From: Hepsetus odoe
Taxonomy: Eukaryota; Chordata; Actinopteri; Characiformes; Hepsetidae
Direction of reading: 5' to 3'
DNA length: 64,000 bases
NCBI GenBank assembly: GCA_017165825.1
Contig: CM029374.1
Coordinates: 2,728,397 to 2,792,396, forward strand
Made by a program: the position numbers and the translations under genes. Below are positions 34,601 to 44,477 of the stretch, piece by piece. The notes under the pieces were generated by a model that ran no database searches, was not told the origin of the DNA, and saw only the letters and a list, made by a program, of their open reading frames with translations. Numbering within the stretch: position 1 is the first letter of the stretch; each line of letters starts with the position of its first letter.

Positions 34601-37600
34601 TCCCCCCCCAGCATGCCGTTAAAGGATAAAATCACTTTTATTAGGTGGCTAACCTCTGTACCCTCTTGCTCTAGCTTTAAATTTAATTTACTTTGGTTTT
34701 GTTTTCATTGCTTTAATGCTTTTTTAACATTTTTTTAAACTGCATTAGTTTAGGCTATAATTTCTGATGTATTAATTATTAATGTTTTCCTTTTTCCCAC
34801 TATTAAACAACTGCATCTGTTTTCGGTAGACCCTTTGAGCCATTACCAGCGTGAAGGGGGCTCAATAATGCCTTTATTACACGCACCTACAGGACAGTGG
34901 GAGTGACTTTCCTAGTCTCTACGGCTCATTTGAGAATTTGGGAATTAGGCACAAAAATAACTGCAAAATAATTACAAATCTTTACAGCACAATATTTAAT
35001 TTTCAAATAATATACGTTTAAAACAATATAGACATATATCACATATTTTTGAATATATGAAATCATATATAGTTTTAACTGGTTTTCATTTTTCCATTTT
35101 CTATTTCATTTCATATCAGTAGTTAACTAGAACATGGGAAAAATGCACCAGTTAAATAGGCATAACACACTGAATACTATATGAAAATCAGTTCAGTATT
35201 AATCATGTTAATCAACCCTAACCTTAAATATATATGTACAGTACTGTGCAAAGGTTTTAGGCAGGTGTGAAAAAACGCTGTAAACAAAGAACGCTTTCAG
35301 AAATATAAATAATGATTGTTTATTTTTATCAATTTACAAAATGCAAAGTGAGCGAACTAAAGAAAAATCTAAATCAGATCAATATTTGGTGTTACTACCT
35401 TTTGCCTTCAAACCAGCATCAGTTCTTCTAGGCACACTTGCACAAAGTCAGCGATTCTGTAAGATCATAGTCGTTGTCTGATCAACCAGTTTTACCAAAC
35501 AGGTGCTGATGATCATCAGTGTCACACGGAGGAGAAAGACAGTCATGTTTGGAACAACCTACCAACCGAGTTCCTTCAGAAACTGTGTGCAAGTGTACCT
35601 AGAAGAACTGATGCTGTTTTGGGTGGTCACAACAAATCTTGTTTTGATTTAGATTTCTCTTTTTTTCATTCACTGCATTTTGTTGATTGATGAAAATAAA
35701 TGATTAACACTTCCATTTCTGAAAGCATTTTTTGTTACAGCATTTTTTCACACCTGCCTAAATCTTTTGCACACTACTGTGTATACAACAAAATTTGTCA
35801 AAATAAGTATTAAAATAAAATTTACATTTGGTAGGACCATATCTGTGCCATGTCTTTGTATGGCTGCATTAAGTCTCTTTATAATGGAACTGTTCAGTGG
35901 TGGGTGTTACAGAAGTGCTGACGACAGCTGGAACAGTCAGAAACAACATGACGTAACTGCTTGATAATAGCATGTCATTAGACCACACAACTTCAACAGC
36001 AGTTCTTTTGGAGTAATTTTGCAACCCAGTAGAACAGAGCTGCCCAATTCTGGTGCTGGAGAGGTGTGCTACACCGTTTGGTAACTGGAGGTTCAGGACC
36101 AGGACCCAGGATCGGACGGTCATGGGTTCAAATCCCACACCAGAAGGTCACCATGAGGTACCCTTGAGCAAGGTAATGTCCCCATCACTGCTCCCTGGGT
36201 GCTGGATAGGGCTGTCCACTGCTACACGGCGTGTGTGGGTCAAATGCAAATGTTGCACTGCATTGTGGTTCACTCTGTGCTGTTTCCCTATGATCACCAG
36301 TCACTTCATTTTCACTTCACTTAAACACACTTCATAAACCTGGAGATTATGAGCTGAGCTGAATCAGGAGTATTTCAGCAGCAAAACTGTGCAGGCAACA
36401 GCTCTCAGGGACTGAAGTCAACAAAATGTTGTCCAAAAACTTTTCAGTCCTCCCCTAATTCTCAGGAAAAACCTATCAAATAAACAAATACTTAGTAAAG
36501 TAAACAAACAACCCTAAGCCATTTTAATTGGCTACATCTTTTCCCTTTCCAAAACATTGTGATATTGCAATAAAATAATGTGCATCATGCGATGATGTTG
36601 CATCACTGAGAACGGGACATTCTATTCATGTTTACCATCTGTGCATTTTCTGAACACCAAATTGGTGGATCCAGCACCAATCAACAACGCACTCCAGCAC
36701 TTGGATGGCATGCATCACACTCCTCCCACCTTGTCTCATTAATTGTGATGTCCTTGTTCACTGTGTGCTGTGTCTTCACAATGACAATTGGTCAGTTTCA
36801 CAAATAGACTACGACTCATTATTATGTCAACTGTGTTTAAAATAGTGTGAGAATGTTGATTTGTAAACCCAGTCTATCAGAATCGTCATTTAAAAGGCTG
36901 CATTTTTACTTATATTGTCTCACATTATTCAATATGATCACATCACTGTATGATACAATATTGAGTTTAATTGAGTAATAATAATAATATTATTATTAGT
37001 ATTAATAACAACAACAACAACAACAATAATAATAGTGGCAGCATTGGGGTAGCAGTGGCCTAGTGTTTAGGGACTAGGCCCCAGGATCGTAATGTTAATG
37101 ACAAGAATTTGAAGGTTTGAATCCCAGACTAGTAGATTGCCCTTGGGCAAGGTACCTTCCCCATCACTGCTCATCGAGCAACATTTTAAAATCACATTCA
37201 ATGTTTTCAACAAATCCTACAGCTCTAGACCCCAGTAACCCCACCAAATCTTACAGCTCTAGACCCCAGTAACCCCACCAGATCTTTCAGCTCTAGACCC
37301 CAGTAACCCCACCAAATCTTACAGCTCTAGACCCCAGTAACCTCACCAGATCTTTCAGCTCTAGACCCCAGTAACCCCACCAAATCTTACAGCTCTAGAC
37401 CCCAGTAACCCCACCAGATCTTTCAGCTCTAGACCCCTGTAACCTCACCAAATCATTCAGCCTCAGATCCCAGTAACCCCACCAAATCTTTCACCAGTAT
37501 GGATGTACCATTGCACTGCTCACCCTTAACCCTTACCAAGACTTAAAAAGACTTAAATTGAATGAGAGGCTACAATTGTTGCTTGATATATTTGGAGTAA

Positions 37601-38219
37601 ATCATGCATAAATTGTATTGTTTATTCTATGAGTGATTTCAGGAACAAGTCTTTATGTACTCAAAGCCTGTAAATGCTAGTTGGGCCACCCTTAATTATG
37701 AGCTTGATTTGTTTCTAACCTTAATTTACCAATATTGTTTAATATTTACAGCTTCTTACTGGCTAATTCTTGGAAGTGTATTGCGGAATCACATTTTCGG
37801 CCAAAATGTATAAGCTTCCATAACTTTGTCATAGGCTACATTGGTCAAAATGACACTTAAGTGATCCTGTCTTGATGCATTTTTACACAACTGGCAACAT
37901 GGCCAGGCTTTAAAGAAAGAGATGATTTTATATAATATGCAAACCATGTACATATTCTAGGGCATTTAGCAGACACTCTTATCCAGAGTGACTTCCAATC
38001 CCTGATTACAGGGACAGCCCCCTTGAGCAACTCAGGGTTACGGGGCTTGCTCAAGAACCCAATGGTGGTAATGCTGGAGGTAGGATTCCAAACTTTTGTC
38101 AAAATATGTGGAACATGGCCCAAAATGCAAAATATCCTTTAGTGATAAAGGACTTGCCTGCTCTTGACATTGCCGAAGTAGCTGGTTCTCTTCTTGTCTC
38201 TCTGCTGCCTATGATCCAT
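19950..38219 (-). CDS. TLDc-domain protein of the OXR1/NCOA7 family
   Basis: Fifteen coding segments (minus strand, high to low): 38219-38158, 34361-34204, 32001-31928, 29946-29854, 26660-26571, 25644-25513, 25358-25174, 25071-24722, 24093-23949, 23735-23558, 22871-22755, 21891-21739, 21477-21382, 20785-20712 and 20085-19950. All junctions are in phase and give about 680 aa. The N-terminus KKRTSYFGNVKS resembles NCOA7. Then come a LysM-like remnant (QEDTVFSVASQFS, about 101-113), the signature SPSTDAEYDKL, and a GRAM-like block at about 190-262 (GILLVTANKIFFDPYKSLPL, ENGCEEY). An acidic linker precedes the C-terminal TLDc domain at about 515-680 (LPPRTVGHSWKLAYSTSKHG, FYGTGETFLF, FFIKGDLDCFAIGGG, FGLWLD). 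Family members protect against oxidative stress and bind the V-ATPase. The first splice donor is GC instead of GT. The border of the 26660 exon is the least certain. Which paralogue this is cannot be settled by eye. Confidence 0.88.
22041..22407 (+). mobile_element. Family A SINE with a partly duplicated 3' half
   Basis: Full head GGGGCAGCGGTGGCCTAATG, B-box-like GGGTTCAATTCCCC, and body CCCTTGAGCAAGGTACCGTC. After a first tail ending in CTTTCACTTTC (about 22275) a second partial body begins with CCTCACCAGCAGGTTGCTCT. It ends in another TAGTCACTTTCACTTT. It may be a dimer or two insertions, in an intron of the TLDc gene. Confidence 0.8.
22700..22731. repeat. TG microsatellite beside a TLDc-gene exon
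   Basis: About 16 TG dinucleotides start 23 bases beyond the donor of the exon 22871-22755. They are CA repeats in the transcript. Confidence 0.9.
23545..23771. repeat. CA repeats flanking the TLDc-gene exon at 23558-23735
   Basis: The donor of this exon is the first GT of a short GTGTGTGTG run (CA on the plus strand, 23548-23557). A longer CA run at 23751-23770 lies 15 bases upstream of its acceptor. Both are UG repeats in the transcript. Confidence 0.85.
26959..27041. repeat. Poly(A) followed by (TA)n
   Basis: About 28 A residues run straight into about 26 TA dinucleotides in an intron of the TLDc gene. It may be the decayed tail of a retroposed copy. Confidence 0.9.
27600..27925 (-). mobile_element. 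RTE retrotransposon 3' fragment, decayed
   Basis: The minus strand encodes GREVKKRVQAGWSGWRRIAG, close to GREVKKRVQACWNGWRRMAG of the full RTE at 55098. It continues with broken pieces matching the C-terminal part of the reverse transcriptase ORF. Frameshifts and missing segments show it is an old copy. Confidence 0.8.
28008..29033. mobile_element. Non-autonomous DNA transposon carrying a minisatellite
   Basis: The left end CAGTGGAACCTCTGGTCAC (28008-28026) and the right end GTGACCAGAGGTTCTACTG (29015-29033) are inverted repeats with one mismatch in 19. Both are flanked by TA (28006-28007 and 29034-29035), as expected for a TA-targeting Tc1/mariner-type mechanism. No transposase frame is present. 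The interior is AT-rich apart from the minisatellite at 28471-28790. Confidence 0.8.
28471..28790. repeat. 16-bp minisatellite, 20 units, with higher-order structure
   Basis: Twenty consecutive 16-base units such as AGAACAATGTTCAGGG and AGAATAATCTGCAGGG, with no length change. Units 9-17 repeat as a 48-bp trimer (…AACAATG, …AACGATG, …ATAATCTG). Units at both ends alternate as 32-bp dimers. Because 48 is divisible by three, long repetitive ORFs appear on both strands; they are not genes. Confidence 0.95.
29080..29790. mobile_element. Terminal-inverted-repeat element (CAGTACTGTGCAAA family), SINE-split
   Basis: The left end is GCACTGTGCAAAAGTTTTAG and the right end CCTAAAACCTTTGCACGGTA followed by CTGT, in inverted orientation. 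The interior matches the copy at 35239-35780 almost base for base apart from the inserted SINE at 29318-29497. It has no coding capacity, so it is a MITE-like element. Confidence 0.85.
29318..29497 (+). mobile_element. SINE with a GACT-repeat tail, inserted in a MITE
   Basis: The tRNA-like part has GGGGGTTCGAACCC and CCCTTGAGCAAGGTGCCGTC. It is fused to a tail GGGATGGACTCCAGCACCCG, then TTTGGGACAAGTGGCAGAAAA, ending in CTGACTGACTGAC. Flanking copies of ACAGGTGCTGATGA (29304-29317) and ACAGGTACTGATGA (29498-29511) are a 14-bp target duplication with one mismatch. The intact MITE at 35239 has a single copy of this site. Confidence 0.9.
30341..30424. repeat. Inverted repeat, 22/23 bp arms
   Basis: TCTGACTGAGCACACCTGGG plus CT (30341-30362) is complementary to 30402-30424 apart from one extra C. 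The spacer is about 39 bases. It is probably part of an unrecognised dispersed element in a TLDc-gene intron. Confidence 0.8.
30545..30670. repeat. Perfect 38-bp inverted repeat with 50-base spacer
   Basis: Arm 30545-30582 (starting ATTTAATGGTAAAGACTGTG) is exactly complementary to arm 30633-30670 (ending GTCTTTACCATTAAAT). A transcript would form a 38-bp hairpin. Confidence 0.95.
31138..31190 (-). mobile_element. Family A SINE head fragment
   Basis: On the minus strand GGGGGGCAGCGGTGGCCTAG is followed by TGATTAGGTTCC. Only the 5' head remains. Confidence 0.6.
31518..31925. repeat. TG run and long GA-rich polypurine tract
   Basis: A TG run at 31519-31540 is followed by (GA)n at about 31640-31678. 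GA-rich degenerate DNA then extends to 31918, where the donor of the TLDc-gene exon at 31928-32001 begins. In the transcript it is a CU-rich tract just after the donor. Confidence 0.85.
32751..32945 (+). mobile_element. Family A SINE
   Basis: Compact full-length copy: GGGCAGCGGTGGGCTAGTGG, GGGTTTGAATCCCAGA, CCCTTGAGCAAGGTACCGCC, GCCCCTGCTGCACGTG, ending ATAGTCACTTTCACTTT. Confidence 0.85.
35239..35780. mobile_element. Terminal-inverted-repeat element, uninterrupted copy
   Basis: Starts CAGTACTGTGCAAAGGTTTT, then AGGCAGGTGTGAAAAAA; ends TTTTTTCACACCTGCCTAAA, then TCTTTTGCACACTACTGT. The inverted ends are about 38 bases with few mismatches. It lacks coding capacity and lies in a TLDc-gene intron. 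It serves as the empty-site reference for the SINE in the 29080 copy. Confidence 0.88.
36095..36310 (+). mobile_element. Family A SINE, 5' end altered
   Basis: GGATCGGACGGTCATGGGTT, CAAATCCCACACCAG, CCCTTGAGCAAGGTAATGTC and a tail of CACCAGTCACTTCATTTTCAC. The usual GGGGCAGCGGTGG head is missing. Confidence 0.7.
37045..37190 (+). mobile_element. Family A SINE, 3' truncated
   Basis: GGTAGCAGTGGCCTAGTGTT, GGTTTGAATCCCAGAC and CCCTTGGGCAAGGTACCTTC. It ends after CATCACTGCTC and is soon followed by the 34-bp minisatellite. Confidence 0.75.
37221..37492. repeat. 34-bp minisatellite, 8 units, alternating dimers
   Basis: Eight exact 34-base units starting AGCTCTAGACCCCAGTAACC. Units alternate between endings CAAATCTTAC and CAGATCTTTC in the centre, which gives a 68-bp higher-order period. 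It starts 30 bases after the end of a SINE. Confidence 0.95.
37957..38090 (-). mobile_element. Family B SINE, 3' part
   Basis: The minus-strand order is CCTCCAGCATTACC, CAAGCCCCGTAACCCTGAGT, TGCTCAAGGGGGCTGTCCC, then CACTCTGGATAAGAGTGTCT and GCTAAATGCCC. The tRNA head is lost or unrecognisable. Confidence 0.75.
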
Positions 38220-38715
38220 CGTTCTCGGTGCCAGGTCTAAGAGCAGAACAATCCCTGGAGGTCTTCAATGGGTGAGATAAATGACATAGCATTTCTCTCC
38301 TGGTGTTGCAGCTGGATGCATCTTCCTCCTCTTTTCCTTCGTCATTCTTGTTGGGCAGAAATACCTGCCGGGTAAGACAGTCTGAGCATGGGGAGAGACT
38401 GTCCTCTTTCTGTCTAGGCTTATCAGAAACACACACCACATTCTCTAAACCTCAGACACTGTTTAAGAGGAAGAAGACAATAACTACTTGCATCAGTGTC
38501 AAAGGATCGTTTTAACTAACATTGCACACTCACTTCCATTTACTTAATCGAAAAACTGGAATGATTTCAGTAAATTTCCCCTTAAGTCTACACCATTCTG
38601 AATGGGCTGATGTGAAACGAGTCAGCATCATTAGGTAGGAACGGGACATCAGGACTATGTGGTGCCTCTAAACACTACACCACATAAAGCTTTTACAGGA
38701 AACATTTACCAATAT

Positions 38716-38850
38716 CAAGCCAAGTCAAGTAGGCCTTATTGTCACTTCAACCATTTACACAGTACACAGTGAAACGAAACTACATTCCTCCAGGACCATG
38801 GTGCGACGCATGAGACAATACAGGACATGACATAGAACACACCAAAGGAC
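38716..38850 (+). mobile_element. Dispersed repeat fragment (AAGTCAAGTAGGCCTTATTG type)
   Basis: AAGTCAAGTAGGCCTTATTG, TACACAGTACACAGTGAAAC and CCTCCAGGACCATGGTGCGA. A shorter match, AAGTCAAGTAGGTTTTCTTG, with CACAGTGAAACATAATG, occurs at 52265-52305. The element class is unknown to me. Confidence 0.5.
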
Positions 38851-38999
38851 TAGAAGTACATGCAGGCTTTTCCTTTTTTACTTTAGATTTTCCACTATTT
38901 CATATTCTTCACCATTCCTTATAAAAACAGAAGCTGATGTGTAGGTGCACTGGTGGATCTCGATAAAAAAATTAAATGTAGGCATGACCCCCCCAATTC

Positions 39000-39170
39000 A
39001 GAAGTGGTCTAGTGGTTAGGGACTAGCCCCCAGGACTGAAAGTTTATGTGTTTGAATCCCAGACCAGTAGCTTCGCTTGAGCAAGCTACTGTCCCCAGCA
39101 CTGCTCCCTGGGTGCTGGATATGGATGCTCCCTGCTGCAGGATACACTGCAGCAGTTTTGGACCTGAATA
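39000..39170 (+). mobile_element. Family A SINE, 3' truncated
   Basis: AAGTGGTCTAGTGGTTAGGG, GTGTTTGAATCCCAGACCAG and TTGAGCAAGCTACTGTCCCC, with a body ending near CTGCAGGATACACTGC. Confidence 0.75.
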
Positions 39171-39590
39171 TAGTTACTTTTCAGCAGATTTCAGTGAAAT
39201 ACAGTAATCCTGCAGCCATCATGTGATTATGAAGCAATAATAATAATAATAATAATACCAACAAAAATAATAAACAGAGATCCTCCCTGACGGCCACAGA
39301 CAGGCCAAAGAGCTCCACAGTTTCAGATTTTCACAACATAACACATTATACGACTTTTTGAAATTATGATTCATCTTTCTGGGGGGATATTAAGAAGAGC
39401 AGCATAAAACCGACCCACTTCAAGCTCCAAAACAACGAAACACCTCAACGCCATTACACTAGGTAGATCTGACCAGGTTCAAATCCAAAATAAAAAATAC
39501 TATCTGTTTTTTATATATAAGTCATATAAAGGCAGAATAGGAATAAAATGCATTTTTTGGTAACAAAAAAACAAAATGACGACTACTCAC

Positions 39591-39965
39591 CTTGCCATCA
39601 GCGGATCTGCTGCAGCGTGTGTGTGTTGTGTGTGTTGGGGTGGGCTGCTACTGTTGTAATGAATGGGTACTGATTGTACTATGATGCAGAGAAAGAAAAT
39701 AAAAAAATTAATCAAAAAACATGTAAATTAGCTAAAATAAAATAACAATAAGTAAGGGTTTGAAAAACAAAAAAAAGTTTCCAGCTTTATTGTTATTTTT
39801 TTAACGATAGCTTGTGACTTTTATTTTGTAATCGCATTTGATTGGCTGCCACGTGCTGCGTTCGCCAGAATGGACCAATCGCAGCGCTGTGTTTTCTGAC
39901 TAACAGGCTAACGGGCTAACAGGCGTCTTCTGTGTCTCGTCTCAAAGAGAAACGGATTGGAACAG
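39591..39965. promoter_or_regulatory. Divergent promoter of the TLDc gene and mtfr1l
   Basis: A likely untranslated first exon of the TLDc gene ends at the donor AAG|GTGAGT (39591/39590, minus). To the right are an inverted CCAAT (ATTGG 39841-39845), an E-box CACGTG (39850-39855) and a forward CCAAT (39875-39879). Then comes a leader that may belong to mtfr1l, with a possible donor near 39965. The 41.2-kb mtfr1l start and the minus-strand gene diverge from here. Confidence 0.5.
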
Positions 39966-41238
39966 GTTGAGAAGAAATATGTGGCTGTGTTATTGTTAAT
40001 TGTAGGTTTTGTGCATTGCATAAGCCATTGTTTTCTTAAGTGCACTTGTTTATCGCCAGAGGGTGTGTTTTTTATTCCGTTAGGCGGCGAGCGTTTGTAT
40101 AAGGCGAGGGAAGCTAAGCTAAATAACAAACGGGGGGGTCAACTCAGGGGACGGAGGGTTATTAAGAGTTTATTACAAGTTACTTCACACTGGGGGTGCT
40201 GGTCCTAACGTAACACGTATAAACGAGATAAGTGAGCAATTACTTTGAGCTTAATTAGTCATCGTTTAAAGTAAACCGCCGAAGTGGGTTACTTTGCTCG
40301 GCTAGCTTTCTGTTGCTAAGATACGACTGGCGCACGTTGTTTTGAGTTGTAGTTTGGTTCTTGCTGATGCACTCAAGTGTTATGCAGTTTACACAAACAG
40401 GGTACATGTCATCTGTTCAATAGAGCTCAACAGGCATCTAACCTATTCAGCACCACCACCAGTAGTTCTGGCAGCAGTTACATCTCTGCACTGCACATTT
40501 CACTGTTTTAATCGGGTTTGTTGAGTTAAAGCAGCAAGAGAGCACTCAAATGTGCGGTGAAGAGAGGACCACTAAAATTGCCTGTGTCTGGAACTTGGCA
40601 GGCATACAAATTAGTTTTCTGTACTTACAATGCACCAGTGTGGGATTTGTAAAATCTCAATACAGAATGAAATGCAGAGACACATCCTGGACAGGTCTAA
40701 TCCACCTAATCCATCAGGGCAGACATACAGTCACATACTCACTTCTAGCAGACAGTTTAGTGTCTCTGATAAACCTGACATGAATGCAGTGATTGTGGGA
40801 AGAAAACAGGGACATCTACCCGGCTTAGAAAAATGTAGCTTTTTTTAATTTATCTTGCATTTTATCTATTAGCATACAAATGAGAAATATGAAAGACTTT
40901 AGCCTGATTTTCCAATCTATCCTGGTTTTCATGAGCATGTTAACTGCATTGTTGAATATCAATTTGATGTATCACTCAAACCTCAACATCTGATTGGTTT
41001 TATTTACAGGCAAATATCTGTCCATAATGATGTGTTTCCGTTATTGTTCAGCCCTTTTCCATATTGCTCTGGTCCTGTAAAGCAACCTTACTGACTCCAT
41101 TTTCTTTCCTGTAGACGTTTGCCGATCTCACTGCAGTTGACTGAAGAATCCCTACCACCCAGCATCATGCCCTCTGCCCTGCAGTAATAAGCTTTCAGCA
41201 AATCAGTGTGCAGCATCATCAGAACTGCTTCCGATAAG

Positions 41239-44200
41239 ATGGAAACTGAAGCGGTACACTTTCTCACGATTAGCTGTGCTGTTGTTTTGTGATGCAAACA
41301 CATGGCTCATATTTGTGGATGTTTTTTCCAGGCCGTTATTCCTATTTGGCAAAATAAACCTCATGGTGCGACTCGAAGTGTGGTGAGGCGAATTGGCTCT
41401 ACCTTGCCTCTGAAGCCTTGCCCCAGAGCATGCTTTCAGGTAAACATACACAGAACTGTTCTGTGTGTTAAGTATGATCTGTATGCTTTCGTTCTGGTCA
41501 TTTCAGAAGCCCTAGAAATGTGAATGGTTCTTACAAACTTTTTATTTTTAATGCAGTCTATCACATTTACCTTAAACATATCCTGTTTAGTTGGGAACCA
41601 TAAAGTTTTGAAAAGTAGTTGTTGTTAATTTGAATGAAAACTTAAAGTACATTGTTTGTATTGGCCAGGAGCTACCAGGACTTACTCCACTGCGGCACAC
41701 AGATGGCCCCATGGTGCCCACGCTGGCAGACATTGCCTGGATTGCTGCTGATGAAGAGGAGACTTATGCCAGAGTGAGGTGCGTTGGTTTCCAGTTTTCT
41801 AAAATGTTTAATTATCATAAACTGTCCTATTACACAATATAAAAGTCCAACTTTAGTGTGCTTCTTAACCTCAGTCCTGCAGACACCTTGACCTCCATAG
41901 CCTAATATTTTCTCTGCTCCACCAAAATATGGCTTCCCTTGTTGTTGTAGAAATTGTTCTTCAGAATGATCCTAAACAATACCCTTCTCATTAGTTATGT
42001 TTTTGTACCTTTTGCAAATTTAAAAGGTCTAACGTCTCTTTTACCCACTCTTTAGGAGTGACACACGTCCCTTCAGGCAGGAATGGAGGCCTACGCCCCT
42101 GCTGGTTCTCCACAGGAACTCGTCAGTGCCCAACTTCAGGCGTGAGGGCAAACGAATGGAGGGTCTGAGGAAGCCGGGTGTGACCGCGCTGAACCGCACC
42201 ACTGCACTGCAGGATGAACTTGGTCGACTACGGGCCCAGATTGCCAAGATTGTGGCTGGGGAGTCTGGTAAAGTTGCTGGATATATTGAATGCATTTCCA
42301 ACGCATTCATTTGATTTACTACCTTTTCCTCTTTTACACAAATCACAGCTATATTTTTAAGGTGGTTTATTCTCAGTAACACCTCAGAAGCTTCCTGATG
42401 TTTACACAGTCCACACATTTTCCAAGTGAAGAGGCAGAATGTTCAAAAAGATGGAAACTCAAGCCATAGAGACAAGTAAATGGCAAAGATTGTGTAGCAT
42501 TCACATAAACCCAGTTTCGGTCAGATTTGAGCATTAAAGCTATAGCTGACAAATCAATGGACCAAATAAAAGATTTCTTAGAATGTTGTTCAGGTCTAAA
42601 AGAGCCAGACGCATGTCTAGCGTTCCCCTTCTGACTAAGCTTGTACAGACATAAGTAATGCTCAAGCCCAAACCTGCTGTGACTGCTTTTTACAGCAGCT
42701 CCCCTTTTGCTCTTTCTAAATGGAGAGTTTGTAAGTGCGTTATGCAACGCTGACTTTTAAATGGCATGGCATGGCAGGACCCTTACAAGAGCAACAATTT
42801 CTTTTGGGGACTTCGTTGCTAGTGTAATCATTGCAGTGTTCTTTAAATTGCGGCTTGTTTTGCTTGTTGAATTATTTAAAATGATTTGCTTCTCAGAGGG
42901 AAATAAATAAGGATATACATTTAGATATTGTCCTAAACACTAGATAACATGCTTTCTTTTGCTATTAGGATAAAGAATTATGTTGTGTTAGAGCTGCGCT
43001 TTGAATTTTGACACCATTCCCTGCAGTCTGTATCGACTAGTTTTTGTGGAGTTTTTCCTGTTTCTGTGTTGAACTGCTTCATTGTGGATGTTTGGATTTT
43101 GTTTTTGTCTGACAAAAGCAATTTATGCAAGGCTATGATTAATCATACTTATTTTCAGTGGTCAGCGATAAAAATTCCATTTCACAAGTGTGAGATACCA
43201 AACCAGAAATTTGTTGAAGCACTGAAAGTACAAGGCTGATAAGTTAAAGGGTTTACTGAGCAGTGTATCATTGTGCAAAATCATTACACACTTGCTACAA
43301 AGCTTTTTGTTGTTGTTGATTAATGTCTTTGATTTTGTGTTTTTTGCCACTGATTGACAATGTTATCTATAAAAATGTACAGAGTTCAAGCTTTAGGGGC
43401 AGCTGTGGCCTAGTGTTTAGGGAGTTGGCCCCAGGATTGGAAAGTCATGGGTTCGAGTCCCAGACCAGTAGGTTACCCTGAGGTGCCCTTGAGCAAGGTA
43501 CTGTCCCCATCACTGCTCCCCGGGTGCTTTAAAAAGCTGCACACTGCTGCATGGTATGTATGGGTAAAATGCAGAGGTTCAATGACAAATAGTCACTTTC
43601 ACTTTAGGATGGCTGTATACGACACCATTTGGGCAAAAAGAAATTGAAGAAATGTATTTCCACATTTTTCTAATAACCCCAACTGTAATTGATCATCCAA
43701 AACATGTCTGATTTCCTCTTCTTTCCTCGTTAGTGCTGGGCTACAAGACAAGAAAAAAATGTTGCTTACGGAAGAACGATGGGAAACATCTGGAATATCT
43801 TCAGATCGTCTTGCTTTTTCACTGTTCATTACTCATGACATGAAGCATGTTCTTAACTGTTCTGCTTTTGCTGATCTGTTTTAGACTCGAACCCTATCAC
43901 CCCTGACCTGCTCTCTCCTGATGACACCAGCATGGGTTTCTCCATGGCTCCTTTCGAGGCAGCCATGTATCAGCCAGCCCCCTCAGCTTCCTTTGTCATC
44001 AGCGACGTCACTGAGGAAGACGAGGGGGAGGAGGACGAAGACGAAGATGAAGTGGAGGTGTCGGAATTGGCGCCAGATCCCATGCCACCGGTCTCTATGA
44101 CGGCGTCTGCCACCTTTGACCTTGATCACCCTACTATGGACTTTCGGGAGGCGGAGGAAGACACAGTGTCACTGTCCAAGTCCACAAGCTTTGCTGATGT

Positions 44201-44319
44201 CAAGGACATTTTGAAAGACATGAACCGCATGAAGATGTGCAAAGACAGGTGAGTGGATGCATGTATTAAGCTGTTTTTTTTTTTTTTTGGGTCTTGGACA
44301 GAAAATAAGAATGTGTCTC

Positions 44320-44361
<42 letters not shown>

Positions 44362-44477
44362 GATATTCTCGAGGCTGTACATCTTTAATGGAGGAAGATT
44401 CTGCAACTCTGATTTCTGAAGCTTTGAGGAAAAAATTCACACTAAAGGATGAAGACAGTATGAGTGTGAGGAAGTAA
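41239..44477 (+). CDS. mtfr1l: Mitochondrial fission regulator 1-like
   Basis: Six coding exons, 41239-41253, 41332-41439, 41669-41778, 42056-42267, 43885-44248 and 44363-44477, are in phase and encode 307 aa. The conserved N-terminus is METEAAVIPIWQNKPHG. The family block PTLADIAWIAADEEETYARV is followed by RSDTRPFRQEW. A coiled-coil-prone segment TALQDELGRLRAQIAKIV ends exon 4. An acidic run (EEDEGEEDEDEDEVEV) and C-terminal blocks SLSKSTSFADVKDILKDM and LISEALRKKFTLKDED follow. MTFR1L is an outer-mitochondrial-membrane protein and AMPK target that shapes mitochondrial morphology. RNSSVPNF and KSTSFAD look like the counterparts of its known phosphosites (my inference). The ATG at 41239 follows an in-exon upstream ATG (41166) that opens a 6-codon uORF. 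The last exon's acceptor follows a TG/CG repeat. Human MTFR1L neighbours SELENON, so synteny supports the call. Confidence 0.95.
43396..43606 (+). mobile_element. Family A SINE in an mtfr1l intron
   Basis: GGGGCAGCTGTGGCCTAGTG, GGGTTCGAGTCCCAGACCAG, GCCCTTGAGCAAGGTACTGT, ending AATAGTCACTTTCACTTT. Nearly full length. Confidence 0.88.
44321..44362 (+). repeat. (TG)n(CG)n ending in the mtfr1l last-exon acceptor
   Basis: About 14 TG then five GC dinucleotides run straight into the AG at 44361-44362. There is no pyrimidine tract between the repeat and the splice site. Confidence 0.9.

Noticed and set aside
42373..42747. 124-codon minus-strand ORF in an mtfr1l intron
   Set aside because: It overlaps intron and shows no recognisable domain, splice context or repeat identity.
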